Shown here one piece after another: positions 1-6,506 of a DNA stretch of 23,603 bases. The number at the start of each line of letters is the position of its first letter. Positions within the stretch are counted from its first letter, which is position 1. Source of the stretch: an uncultured Collinsella sp. (GTDB taxonomy: Bacteria; Actinomycetota; Coriobacteriia; Coriobacteriales; Coriobacteriaceae); NCBI GenBank assembly GCA_959599635.1, contig CAUGJN010000019.1, positions 1 through 23,603 on the forward strand, in the 5' to 3' direction. The position numbers were made by a program, and so were the translations under genes. The notes under the pieces are model-generated. The model worked only from the letters and a program-made list of their open reading frames with translations, was not told where the DNA came from and made no database searches.

Positions 1-618
1 GAACTCGCGCTCGTTCTCGAGGAACACGTCGCCGTAGGTCATGGGCGTGCCGTCGGGCAGATAGCTCCACACCAGATCGTAGACCGAGTTGACGCCCTGA
101 GCGTACATGGCGATACGCTCCAGGCCATAGGTTATCTCGACGGGCACGGGGTCGACCTCGATACCGCCCACCTGCTGGAAGTACGTGAACTGCGTGACCT
201 CCATGCCGTTGAGCCAGACCTCCCAGCCAAGGCCCCAGGCGCCCAGCGTCGGGCTCTCCCAGTCGTCCTCGACAAAACGGACGTCATGGTCGTTGGGGTC
301 CAGGCCAATGGCAGCAAGAGACCCCAGGTAAAGCTCCTGAGCATTAACCGGAGAGGGCTTAATGAGCACCTGGAACTGATAGTAGTGCTGCATGCGGTTA
401 GGGTTCTCGCCGTAGCGGCCGTCGGCGGGACGGCGGCAGGGCTGCGCATAGCAGGTGCGCCATTCGGCGGGACCGAGCGAGCGCAGCGTGGTCGCGGTAT
501 GGAAGGTACCGGCACCGACCTCGGAGTCATAGGGCTGCATAATGACGCAGCCCTGCTCGCCCCAGTACTGCTGGAGGCGCAGGATGATGTCTTGGAAGGA
601 AAGCGATGAAGCGTTCAT
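1..618 (-). CDS. glyQ: Glycyl-tRNA synthetase alpha subunit, 3' end cut by window edge
   Basis: GlyQ is the catalytic alpha subunit of the bacterial alpha2/beta2 glycyl-tRNA synthetase, a class II enzyme that activates glycine and, with GlyS, charges tRNA-Gly in the cytoplasm. Translating back from ATG at 618 gives 206 residues with no stop before the window edge. The family is about 290-300 residues, so roughly the last third is missing. The N-terminus (MNASSLSFQDIILRLQQYW) and the later stretches EVGAGTFHTATTLR, YAQPCRRPADGRYGENPNR and QYYQFQVL-like HYYQFQVLIKPSP are typical of GlyQ. The active-site region VTQFTYFQQVGG and EITYGLERIAMY is also present. It lies 59 bases downstream of lepB with its own possible -10 box. 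A partner glyS would be expected just outside the window; that is inference. The identification itself is secure. Confidence 0.96.
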   Translation of the reverse strand, partial: MNASSLSFQDIILRLQQYWGEQGCVIMQPYDSEVGAGTFHTATTLRSLGPAEWRTCYAQPCRRPADGRYGENPNRMQHYYQFQVLIKPSPVNAQELYLGSLAAIGLDPNDHDVRFVEDDWESPTLGAWGLGWEVWLNGMEVTQFTYFQQVGGIEVDPVPVEITYGLERIAMYAQGVNSVYDLVWSYLPDGTPMTYGDVFLENEREF

Positions 619-644
619 GCCTCTAATATCCCCTCGTCGAAACG

Positions 645-650
645 ATTATA
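645..650 (-). promoter_or_regulatory. Possible -10 box for glyQ
   Basis: The minus strand reads TATAAT here, a perfect -10 hexamer, inside the 59-base lepB-glyQ gap. It would start RNA near position 638 and leave a leader of about 20 bases. No convincing -35 box lies 16-18 bases upstream, and there is no extended -10 TG. The gap is too short for a T-box leader. glyQ may instead be read through from the rpsP operon. Confidence 0.35.
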
Positions 651-677
651 CGGTTAGGTACTGTACTATAGCGGTTT

Positions 678-1241
678 TTAGTCGATAGCGCCGATGCGGT
701 TTAGCGGCCAGTAGCGCACAAGCGCCACAGCGATCAAATCAGAGCGATCGACGGGACCAAAGTAGCGCGAGTCGGCAGAGTTTTCGCGGTTGTCGCCCAT
801 CACCCACACGCACCCGTCGGGGACGGTGTAGGGATAACTCACCTGGGCGCCAGGCGCTTGGACCGAAAGCGGCCAGCTCATGCCCGTCGTATAGTCCTCG
901 TCGAGCGCTTGGCCGTCAACGACCACCTTGCCGTCCTGCAGGTCGACCGTCTGGCCGGCCGTGGCAATAACGCGCTTGACAAGAACATCATGCTCGGAAG
1001 TGGCATCGGGGTTGTGGAACACCACGATATCACCCTGTTTGACGGGCTGACCGAGCTCGAGGCTCACCTTTTGTGCCAGGATCTGGTCGCCAATCTCGAT
1101 CGTGTCCTCCATGGAGCCGGTGGGTACCACAAAGGGCTCGACCACAAAGGTGCGGATCAGGAAGGTGGCCACGAGCGCGATCGCGATGACCGCGACCCAC
1201 TCAAAAGCGCCCCTCAACGCGGAATGCTGCGATGGAACCAT
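678..1241 (-). CDS. lepB: Signal peptidase I
   Basis: Type I signal peptidase cleaves signal peptides from secreted proteins at the outer face of the membrane, using a Ser/Lys dyad. Counting from a GTG at 1247 gives 189 residues. One N-terminal membrane segment (about residues 14-34) is followed by the catalytic-serine box PTGSMEDTI (Ser45) and the lysine box VLVKRVIA (Lys91). The GDNRENSADSR box follows near the C-terminus. I prefer the ATG at 1241 (187 aa) as the start: GAGGAG lies 5 bases upstream of it, whereas the GTG at 1247 sits inside that Shine-Dalgarno sequence. The ATG follows the trmD stop by 2 bases, so the two genes are probably translationally coupled. Signal peptidase next to trmD/rpsP is a familiar arrangement in Gram-positive bacteria. 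Confidence 0.95.
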   Translation of the reverse strand: MVPSQHSALRGAFEWVAVIAIALVATFLIRTFVVEPFVVPTGSMEDTIEIGDQILAQKVSLELGQPVKQGDIVVFHNPDATSEHDVLVKRVIATAGQTVDLQDGKVVVDGQALDEDYTTGMSWPLSVQAPGAQVSYPYTVPDGCVWVMGDNRENSADSRYFGPVDRSDLIAVALVRYWPLNRIGAID

Positions 1242-1243
1242 TC

Positions 1244-2002
1244 TCACTCCTCGCTCTGCGAATACGAAGCGTCCAGAATCTCCTGCGCGTATGCGCGCTC
1301 CTGGGGCGTAAGCCGTGCCGTCTCGATCAGGTCGGGACGCCAGCGGCAGGTGCGCTCGATGGCATTCTTACGGCGCCAGGCGTCAACCTTGGCATGGTCA
1401 CCGCTCACGAGCACCGGCGGCACGCCCTCGCCGTTGAATTCAGCAGGGCGAGTGTACTGCGCATACTCGAGCAGGCCTCCGTCCTCGGCGGTCGAGAACG
1501 ACTCGTCCACGTTGCTCATCTCGTCACCAAGGGCGCCGGGAATCAGGCGTACGACGGCATCGGCAACGACCATAGCGGGAAGCTCGCCGCCTGTGAGCAC
1601 GTAATCGCCGATCGACAGGCGCTCGTCGGCATACGCATAGGCACGCTCGTCGACACCCTCGTAACGGCTGCACACAAACAGCAAGCGCTCGCTTTTGAGC
1701 AGGCGCTCGGCCACATGCTGTGTAAAGGGCTCGCCACAGGGGGTAAAAAACACCACGGTGGGCTTAGGACCCTCGGAGCTAATAGCCTCGATGGCCTCGG
1801 CAATAGGCTCGACCTTCATGAGCATGCCCTGCCCGCCGCCGTACGGCTCGTCATCGACGGTACGATGGCGGTCGTGCGTCCAGTCGCGCAGGTTATACGC
1901 CTTAAAATCAAAAAGGCCGGCCTTGCGGGCGCGGCCCAAAATCGATGTGGACATGACGGGCTCAAACATCTCGGGAAAGACCGAAAGGGTCTCAATCAGC
2001 AT
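1244..2002 (-). CDS. trmD: tRNA (guanine-37-N1)-methyltransferase
   Basis: TrmD methylates N1 of G37, next to the anticodon, using S-adenosylmethionine, and prevents +1 frameshifting. It is a SPOUT enzyme with a deep trefoil knot. The 252-residue length is normal for the family. Visible hallmarks are the N-terminal LSVFPEMFEP, DDEPYGGGQGMLMKVEP, the SAM-binding knot region SRYEGVDERAYAY and SIGDYVLTGGELPAMV, and the C-terminal PPVLVSGDHAKVDAWRR. The ATG start has GGGAGG 6 bases upstream. It lies 10 bases after rimM and abuts lepB, in the order rpsP-khpA-rimM-trmD, which is widely conserved. Nothing unusual is seen. Confidence 0.98.
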   Translation of the reverse strand: MLIETLSVFPEMFEPVMSTSILGRARKAGLFDFKAYNLRDWTHDRHRTVDDEPYGGGQGMLMKVEPIAEAIEAISSEGPKPTVVFFTPCGEPFTQHVAERLLKSERLLFVCSRYEGVDERAYAYADERLSIGDYVLTGGELPAMVVADAVVRLIPGALGDEMSNVDESFSTAEDGGLLEYAQYTRPAEFNGEGVPPVLVSGDHAKVDAWRRKNAIERTCRWRPDLIETARLTPQERAYAQEILDASYSQSEE

Positions 2003-2012
2003 GTTGTCCTCC

Positions 2013-2534
2013 CTACTTGTCCATATCGATCAGGCCGTCCATAACGTGGACGGAAATTGTTCCTGTGTCGGGAAGATCGAGCACAACCTGCTCGATCACG
2101 GGAATCAGTACCTCGCCGTACCGATCACCCTCAACAACCCAAACATCGTTAGCGGGCGTCGACATGATCTCGACGATCGTGCCGAGTGAACCGAAGCGCT
2201 CGTCGACCACCTCGCGACCCATCAGGTCGGTATAGGCGGCGTCGAGTGAATCGAGCTCAAAATCGTCACGATTTGCCAACACATAGCATCCCGTGATGCC
2301 CTCGGCGGCCGTCAAGTCGTCAATGCCCTCAAACGAGACCAGATCGCCATCGCCCGTATCGGTGACGGACACGACCGTGCAAAAGCGGTCGCGCTTGAGC
2401 GCCGGCGGCGTCAGGGCGACGCGCATACCCGGCTCTAATACAGAAGGAAGCCCCCGCAGCGGCTGCGCGAGGACCTCCCCCTTCCTTCCGTGCGGCTTGA
2501 CCACACGGGCGATGTTTTTGTACTGGGACCTCAA
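2013..2534 (-). CDS. rimM: 16S rRNA processing / 30S maturation factor RimM
   Basis: RimM helps mature the 3' (head) domain of the 30S subunit and binds ribosomal protein S19. The 173-residue product has the N-terminal RimM barrel, marked by ARVVKPHGRKGEV (about residues 9-21). Its C-terminal PRC-barrel includes DLMGREVVDERFGSLGTIVEI and EVLIPVIEQVVLDL. The start codon is TTG at 2534, 4 bases after the khpA stop, with no clear Shine-Dalgarno sequence, so coupling to khpA translation is likely. An in-frame GTG at residue 11 would remove part of the conserved first strand and is less likely. Gene order and motifs make the assignment firm; only the start is uncertain. Confidence 0.94.
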   Translation of the reverse strand: MRSQYKNIARVVKPHGRKGEVLAQPLRGLPSVLEPGMRVALTPPALKRDRFCTVVSVTDTGDGDLVSFEGIDDLTAAEGITGCYVLANRDDFELDSLDAAYTDLMGREVVDERFGSLGTIVEIMSTPANDVWVVEGDRYGEVLIPVIEQVVLDLPDTGTISVHVMDGLIDMDK

Positions 2535-2538
2535 GGTC

Positions 2539-2823
2539 CTAGCCCAGAACCTCTACCTCGACAGCAGTGTCGAGGCGAGCGGCCAGTGCACGGGCGAGCG
2601 TGCGAATGGCCTTGATGGTACGGCCACGACGACCGATGACCTTAGCGACGTCACCCTCGGCGACAGAAACCTCAATCGTAGAGGCGTCGTCACCATCGAT
2701 GACCTCAAGGCTCACGGAATCCGGGTCGTCGACGATCTGAACAACGAGATATTCGACGAGATCGGCGATGCGATCTGAGAGCATTGCCTCACCCTCGAGC
2801 TGTGCAGCGTCAACCTCAGGCAC
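2539..2823 (-). CDS. khpA: KH-domain RNA-binding protein KhpA
   Basis: KhpA (YlqC) is a small single-KH-domain RNA-binding protein. In Firmicutes it partners with KhpB/Jag and affects cell elongation and sRNA/mRNA stability; its role here is inferred from the family. The 94-residue product contains the KH signature GDVAKVIGRRGRTIKAIRTL (residues about 57-76), with the GRRG loop intact. The GTG start at 2823 is 3 bases after the rpsP stop and has GAGGAG 6 bases upstream. The ATG at residue 14 (LSDRIADLVEYLV follows) matches where many homologues begin and has GAGGG about 7 bases upstream, so an 81-residue form is possible. It lies between rpsP and rimM, the usual place for this gene. Confidence 0.93.
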   Translation of the reverse strand: MPEVDAAQLEGEAMLSDRIADLVEYLVVQIVDDPDSVSLEVIDGDDASTIEVSVAEGDVAKVIGRRGRTIKAIRTLARALAARLDTAVEVEVLG

Positions 2824-2826
2824 GAT

Positions 2827-3168
2827 TTACTCCTCGGCGCCCTCAGCGGCCTCAGCGGCAGCCTTAGCGGCCTCGGCCTCTTTGGCGAGCTGCTTCTTGG
2901 ACTTCTTGACGACGGTCTCGGTCTTCTCGCCCTCGTTGGCGGCCTTGACCAAAGCGGCGACGGCGTCGGTGAGCTGAGCGCCCTTGGACTGCCAGTCGGC
3001 GATCTTCTCGAGGTCGAGGTTGATGGTCTTGGGGGCGGTCATCGGGTTGTAGCGGCCAACCTCCTCGATGATACGACCGTCACGCGGGGCGCGGGAATCG
3101 GCGACGACGACACGGTAGTACGGACGCTTCTTAGCGCCGTGACGAGCAAGGCGAATCTTGACTGCCAA
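2827..3168 (-). CDS. rpsP: 30S ribosomal protein S16
   Basis: S16 is a 30S assembly protein that binds 16S rRNA early. The open frame extends to 3204, but the conserved N-terminus (M)AVKIRLARHGAKKRPYYR begins at a TTG codon at 3168. GGAGGAG at 3175-3181 lies 6 bases upstream of it, so I call 113 residues starting there. The core (residues 1-80) is typical, including VVADSRAPRDGR and GRYNPMT. The last 30 or so residues form a Lys/Ala/Glu-rich tail (KKSKKQLAKEAEAAKAAA), an extension seen in many high-GC Gram-positive ribosomal proteins. It is the first gene of the rpsP-khpA-rimM-trmD-lepB operon and has a good promoter at 3225-3253. Confidence 0.97.
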   Translation of the reverse strand: MAVKIRLARHGAKKRPYYRVVVADSRAPRDGRIIEEVGRYNPMTAPKTINLDLEKIADWQSKGAQLTDAVAALVKAANEGEKTETVVKKSKKQLAKEAEAAKAAAEAAEGAEE

Positions 3169-3224
3169 AGGAAACTCCTCCAACCAAGCAGCTTTAGGCT
3201 GCAACTACAAACAAACAGTTGAAC

Positions 3225-3253
3225 ATAATACGCCATCGACGCGGGCAGGTGAA
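3225..3253 (-). promoter_or_regulatory. Promoter of the rpsP-trmD operon
   Basis: On the minus strand a -35 box TTCACC (3248-3253) is followed by a 17-base spacer and a -10 box TATTAT (3225-3230; 5 of 6 to consensus). RNA would start near 3218, giving a leader of about 50 bases before the rpsP TTG. The spacing is ideal for the housekeeping sigma factor. The call is by eye. Confidence 0.65.
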
Positions 3254-3357
3254 GTCCGTGAGACCAACTTCTTCGGTGTAGTCGAGGGCAAATCCATATC
3301 TTAGACAAGAATTCGGGATTTGCAAGCACATACACGCACCCCACATGAGCTGCGCGG

Positions 3358-3363
3358 TATACT
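3358..3363 (+). promoter_or_regulatory. Possible -10 box for dinB (leaderless start)
   Basis: TATACT lies 6 bases before the ATG at 3370, so transcription would be expected to begin at or next to that A and give a leaderless mRNA. No recognisable -35 box lies 17 bases upstream (CGCACC). The 201-base gap at 3169-3369 therefore holds two divergent promoters. I see nothing else convincing in it. Confidence 0.4.
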
Positions 3364-3369
3364 CATGAC

Positions 3370-4623
3370 ATGGAAAGACGCGAACATACATACGGTTATG
3401 AGGATGCCATGGGCGTCACGCCGCCTCCCTGGACGGGTCCGGCGGTGGGCCTGATGGACCTCGATGCGTTTTTTGCGAGCGTGGAGATGCTCGATCATCC
3501 CGAATGGCGCGGTAAGCCGCTCATCGTGGGCGGAGACGCCGATTCGCGTGGCGTCGTGTCCACGTGTTCGTATGAGGCGCGTCGCTTTGGCGTGCACTCT
3601 GCCATGGCCTCGGCCGAGGCGCGGCGCTTGTGCCCGCAAGCCATTTGGACGCACGGGCACTTTGATCGCTACCGCGAGGTGAGCGCGCAGGTCATGGCGA
3701 TTCTCGCCGAGGAAACGCCGCGCGTAGAGCGCGTATCCATCGACGAAGCCTTTATCGATATCACACCGGGTCGCTTTGCGCCCGAAGACCCGCGACTGGT
3801 TGCGCGGCGTATAAGCGACCGCGTGGCAGCGCTGGGAGTGACCTGCTCCATTGGCGTGGGCTGCAACAAGACGGTCGCAAAGATCGCAAGCGAGCGTGAC
3901 AAGCCGTTTGGATTGACGATTGTGCGCCCCGGGACGGAACAGCGCTTTTTGGCCGCGCTACCAGTGTCTGCCATGAGCGGCATCGGGCGCTCGGCCGAGG
4001 AACGACTGCGCCGCATGCGCATCTACACCCTCGGCGAGCTATCACGTGCACCGGAATCCACCTTGGCCTCTATTTTTGGCGTCAACGGCGAACGCATGCG
4101 CCAGCGTGCGCTGGGACTCGAAATCTCCGAAGTCACAAGTCTCGATGAAGAGCGTGAGGTTAAATCGGTGAGCAATGAGCGCACCTTTGCGAAAGATTTG
4201 ACTGAGCGCGGGGACATCGAAGCGGCGATTGCGCTGTTGGGCGAGTCAGTGGGACGCCGCCTGCGCCGTCAGGGACTGACGGGCGCCACGGTGACGCTCA
4301 AGCTCAAGTATTCGTATGGAAGCGGTCGCTCGGCACAGCGCCGGCTGCCTCATCCGACCGACGATGAGAACATCTTTGTGGCGGTTGCGCTCGAACTGCT
4401 CGACAACATCTGGCAGGAAGGCATGCATGTGCGTCTGGCGGGTATCGGGATGAGCGACTTTGACCATCAGGGCGGCATCCAGACCGACCTGTTCTGCGAA
4501 GTCGACGACCGCGGAGCCCAATCCAGCGACCGACGCGACCTCTCGGTTGCTATCGACGCCGTCCGAGACAAGTTCGGCGACACCGCCCTATCCTTCGGCC
4601 GCCAATCCCGCTTCAACGATTAA
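3370..4623 (+). CDS. dinB: DNA polymerase IV (Y-family translesion polymerase)
   Basis: Pol IV is an error-prone Y-family polymerase that bypasses damaged template bases. The 417-residue frame has the first catalytic motif MDLDAFFASVE (about residues 29-39), the palm motif SIDEAFIDI (about 123-131) carrying the metal-binding Asp-Glu, and the helix-hairpin-helix thumb SAMSGIGRSAEERLR. A little-finger domain follows. QTDLF at residues 371-375 (codons 4480-4494) fits the sliding-clamp binding motif. The ATG at 3370 has no Shine-Dalgarno sequence but would suit a leaderless mRNA. The ATG at 3409 (residue 14) has GAGGA 4 bases upstream and is a realistic alternative (404 aa). It is the only plus-strand gene, divergent from rpsP and convergent with rsfS. 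The family is often SOS-controlled, but I saw no full LexA box. Confidence 0.96.
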   Translation: MERREHTYGYEDAMGVTPPPWTGPAVGLMDLDAFFASVEMLDHPEWRGKPLIVGGDADSRGVVSTCSYEARRFGVHSAMASAEARRLCPQAIWTHGHFDRYREVSAQVMAILAEETPRVERVSIDEAFIDITPGRFAPEDPRLVARRISDRVAALGVTCSIGVGCNKTVAKIASERDKPFGLTIVRPGTEQRFLAALPVSAMSGIGRSAEERLRRMRIYTLGELSRAPESTLASIFGVNGERMRQRALGLEISEVTSLDEEREVKSVSNERTFAKDLTERGDIEAAIALLGESVGRRLRRQGLTGATVTLKLKYSYGSGRSAQRRLPHPTDDENIFVAVALELLDNIWQEGMHVRLAGIGMSDFDHQGGIQTDLFCEVDDRGAQSSDRRDLSVAIDAVRDKFGDTALSFGRQSRFND

Positions 4624-4635
4624 CCGCCTTTGGGC

Positions 4636-4678
4636 AAAAAGAAAGCCGGGCAGGTACGGAAAACCGCAACTGCCCGGC
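4636..4678 (-). terminator. Intrinsic terminator after rsfS (shared with dinB end)
   Basis: A 9-bp stem (GCCGGGCAG at 4645-4653 with CTGCCCGGC at 4670-4678) encloses a smaller CGG/CCG hairpin. On the minus strand it is followed by TTTCTTTTT (4636-4644), a classic U tract, so it ends the rplU-rsfS operon. For dinB (plus strand) the same hairpin follows the stop codon but lacks a T run. Confidence 0.85.
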
Positions 4679-4721
4679 AAAATGCGCGAGGCCAACTAAA
4701 AGCCCCGTATCAAATGAGCCA

Positions 4722-5177
4722 CTAGAGGAGGTCGAGGGGGAGCTGGGGGGCGTCACCCCAGAGCTTTTCTAGACGGTAGAAGTCGCGGGCTTCGGGAGTG
4801 AAGACGTGAACGACGACCGAGCCGTAGTCCATGAGCATCCAGGTCTTCTGCTCGCGGCCCTCGATGGAGAACGGATGCTCGCCGCAAGCCGCGGCGACCT
4901 TCTCCTCGATCTCGTCGACGATAGAATCGACCTGGCGGTTGTTGGTACCGGTGGCAAGCACAAAGTAGTCGCACACGTCGGAAAGCTCGGTCAGGTCGAG
5001 CACCTGCACGTCCTCGCCCTTCTTGTCGTAGGCGGCCTGCGCGGCGGCGCGGGCGACATCCTCGGCGGCGACACCGCTCGCGGACAGCGAGGCGGCGGTG
5101 CGGTCGGACGTGGCAACGAAACTCTTGTGCTCCACACCTTCAAGAATCTGCTCGTCAGTCATGGTCTCGTCGGCCAT
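4722..5177 (-). CDS. rsfS: Ribosomal silencing factor RsfS
   Basis: RsfS (Iojap/DUF143) binds ribosomal protein L14 on the 50S subunit, blocks joining with 30S and so slows translation on starvation. The conserved domain starts around AEDVARAAAQAAYDKKGEDV and includes LTELSDVCDYFVLATGTNNRQV, EGREQKTWMLMDYGSVVVHVF and DFYRLEKLWGDAP near the C-terminus. I place the start at ATG 5177 (151 aa), because AAGAGG lies just upstream with good spacing. An in-frame GTG at 5198 lacks such a site. About 35 residues precede the domain (MADETMTDEQILEG...), longer than in many homologues. It is last in the rplU operon, 28 bases after yqeK, and is followed by an intrinsic terminator. Confidence 0.95.
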   Translation of the reverse strand: MADETMTDEQILEGVEHKSFVATSDRTAASLSASGVAAEDVARAAAQAAYDKKGEDVQVLDLTELSDVCDYFVLATGTNNRQVDSIVDEIEEKVAAACGEHPFSIEGREQKTWMLMDYGSVVVHVFTPEARDFYRLEKLWGDAPQLPLDLL

Positions 5178-5205
5178 GGAATACCTCTTTCTAGACACAC
5201 CCGAG

Positions 5206-5826
5206 CTAGCGCAGCTGGGCGTAATGGTTGTAAATCGTAATAGCCGTGGGATAAAGATAGCGCCCGGACTGGATCACATAGACCAGACCCTGCGCAAAAC
5301 AGGAGAAGAACAACTCGTCGAGCGAGGACTTCCCCACCATCTTGCGCAGCGCATGGGCATAGTCGCCGTGGCGGTTGGGCTCGATGGCATCTGCCACAAA
5401 GACCACCATATCGAGCGGCGTCATGTCGCAAGCACCCACGGTGTGACGGTCGACAGCCTGAAAGACTGCCGGCGACAGCTCGGGAAAAAGCTGCGGAAGC
5501 TCATAGGCGGCAACAGGGCCATGCAAAAGCGGCGTCGCGGCGGAAGGAGAGCCGGCAACCTTGATGCCATAGTGAAGCGCGCGGGCCACGAGCTCGTCAT
5601 CGGAAAGCACCTTGTCCCAGTCGTGAATTAAGCCGGCGGCAGCGGCATCAAAGCGGTCAACGCCGTAGACCTCGGCCAGATGAAGTGCGGTCTCGGCAAC
5701 ACCCAGCGAATGCACATAGCGCTTGCGCTTATCTTTCATGCGAACATCGAGCAGCTCTTGAATGCGCTTGAGCAGCGCGCGCTCATCGCCCTCAAACTGA
5801 TCCTCAACCGACAACGTAGCCCCCAT
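5206..5826 (-). CDS. yqeK: HD-domain Ap4A hydrolase, YqeK family
   Basis: YqeK enzymes are HD-domain hydrolases that split diadenosine tetraphosphate symmetrically into two ADP, limiting this stress nucleotide. That function comes from studied homologues. The roughly 206-residue product shows the metal-ligand pattern in order: RYVHSLGV (His about 39), GLIHDWDK (the HD pair about 68-69), LLHGPVAA (His about 102), DRHTVG (His about 128) and FVADAIEP (Asp about 146). The ATG at 5826 overlaps the nadD stop by one base (TGATG); a GTG at 5829 is also in frame. The nadD-yqeK-rsfS order is conserved in Gram-positive bacteria and supports the call. Confidence 0.93.
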   Translation of the reverse strand: MGATLSVEDQFEGDERALLKRIQELLDVRMKDKRKRYVHSLGVAETALHLAEVYGVDRFDAAAAGLIHDWDKVLSDDELVARALHYGIKVAGSPSAATPLLHGPVAAYELPQLFPELSPAVFQAVDRHTVGACDMTPLDMVVFVADAIEPNRHGDYAHALRKMVGKSSLDELFFSCFAQGLVYVIQSGRYLYPTAITIYNHYAQLR

Positions 5827-6503
5827 CACTCAAAATCTTCTTGACCCAGATCGACATACAAACTGCGCTTGCGAATGTAGCCGAGCACAGACTCGCTCGT
5901 AAGATAGCGCACGCTCATGCCGCGGGCAACTCGCTTACGAATGTTCGTCGAGCTGATCGCCAGCGCCGGAATCTGAATATAGCGAACATCGAACGGCAGC
6001 CCTGACTCTTTGATTCGGGCACGCGCCGTATCGATATCAAAACCCGGTCGCGTCGCCGCAATAAAGGTAGCAAGCTCAGCGATTCGCTCGGCATCATGCC
6101 AGGTCACAATATCGATAATCGCGTCGGCGCCCGTAATAAAGTAGAGCTTTACCTGCGGCGGGTAAAAGTCGCGAAGGGCATGAAGCGTATCGGCAGTATA
6201 GGTCACGCCCGGACGGTCGATCTCGAAACGGCTCGCCAAAAAAGCCGGATTCGCAGCGGTGGCGAGAACCGTCATGGCATAACGGTCCTCAGCAGGCGTC
6301 ACCGGTTTGTCGAGTTTAAAGGCAGGAGAGCCGGCCGGCATAAAGAGCACAGCGTCCAAGTCGAGCGACTCGCGCGCCTGCTCGGCAGTCACCAAGTGCC
6401 CGTAATGAATCGGGTCGAAGGTGCCGCCCATAATGCCAAGCCGAAACTCTTTGCCCTCTTTTATGGGCAGCTCGGGCAAACCGATTCCACCGCGCAGCGA
6501 CAT
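5826..6503 (-). CDS. nadD: Nicotinate-nucleotide adenylyltransferase
   Basis: NadD transfers AMP from ATP to nicotinate mononucleotide, giving deamido-NAD in NAD synthesis. The 225-residue protein has the nucleotidyltransferase signature GGTFDPIHYGH (residues 26-36), FITGADAIIDI and the C-terminal ISSTNIRKR (183-191), which is the ISSTxIR motif. About 20 residues (MSLRGGIGLPELPIKEGKEF) precede the first strand, a short N-terminal extension. The ATG at 6503 is 3 bases downstream of the obgE stop, and GAGGG lies about 10 bases upstream. The gene overlaps yqeK at its end, indicating tight coupling. Confidence 0.96.
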   Translation of the reverse strand: MSLRGGIGLPELPIKEGKEFRLGIMGGTFDPIHYGHLVTAEQARESLDLDAVLFMPAGSPAFKLDKPVTPAEDRYAMTVLATAANPAFLASRFEIDRPGVTYTADTLHALRDFYPPQVKLYFITGADAIIDIVTWHDAERIAELATFIAATRPGFDIDTARARIKESGLPFDVRYIQIPALAISSTNIRKRVARGMSVRYLTSESVLGYIRKRSLYVDLGQEDFE

Positions 6504-6506
6504 GGC

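Noticed and set aside
619..677. T-box riboswitch in front of glyQ
   Set aside because: The gap is only 59 bases, far too short for a T-box leader, and has no specifier or antiterminator structure.
3381..3397. LexA (SOS) box at dinB
   Set aside because: CGAAC and GGTT are separated by 8 bases instead of the expected 4 and the second half is imperfect, so it does not fit the Gram-positive consensus. Kept only as a weak observation.
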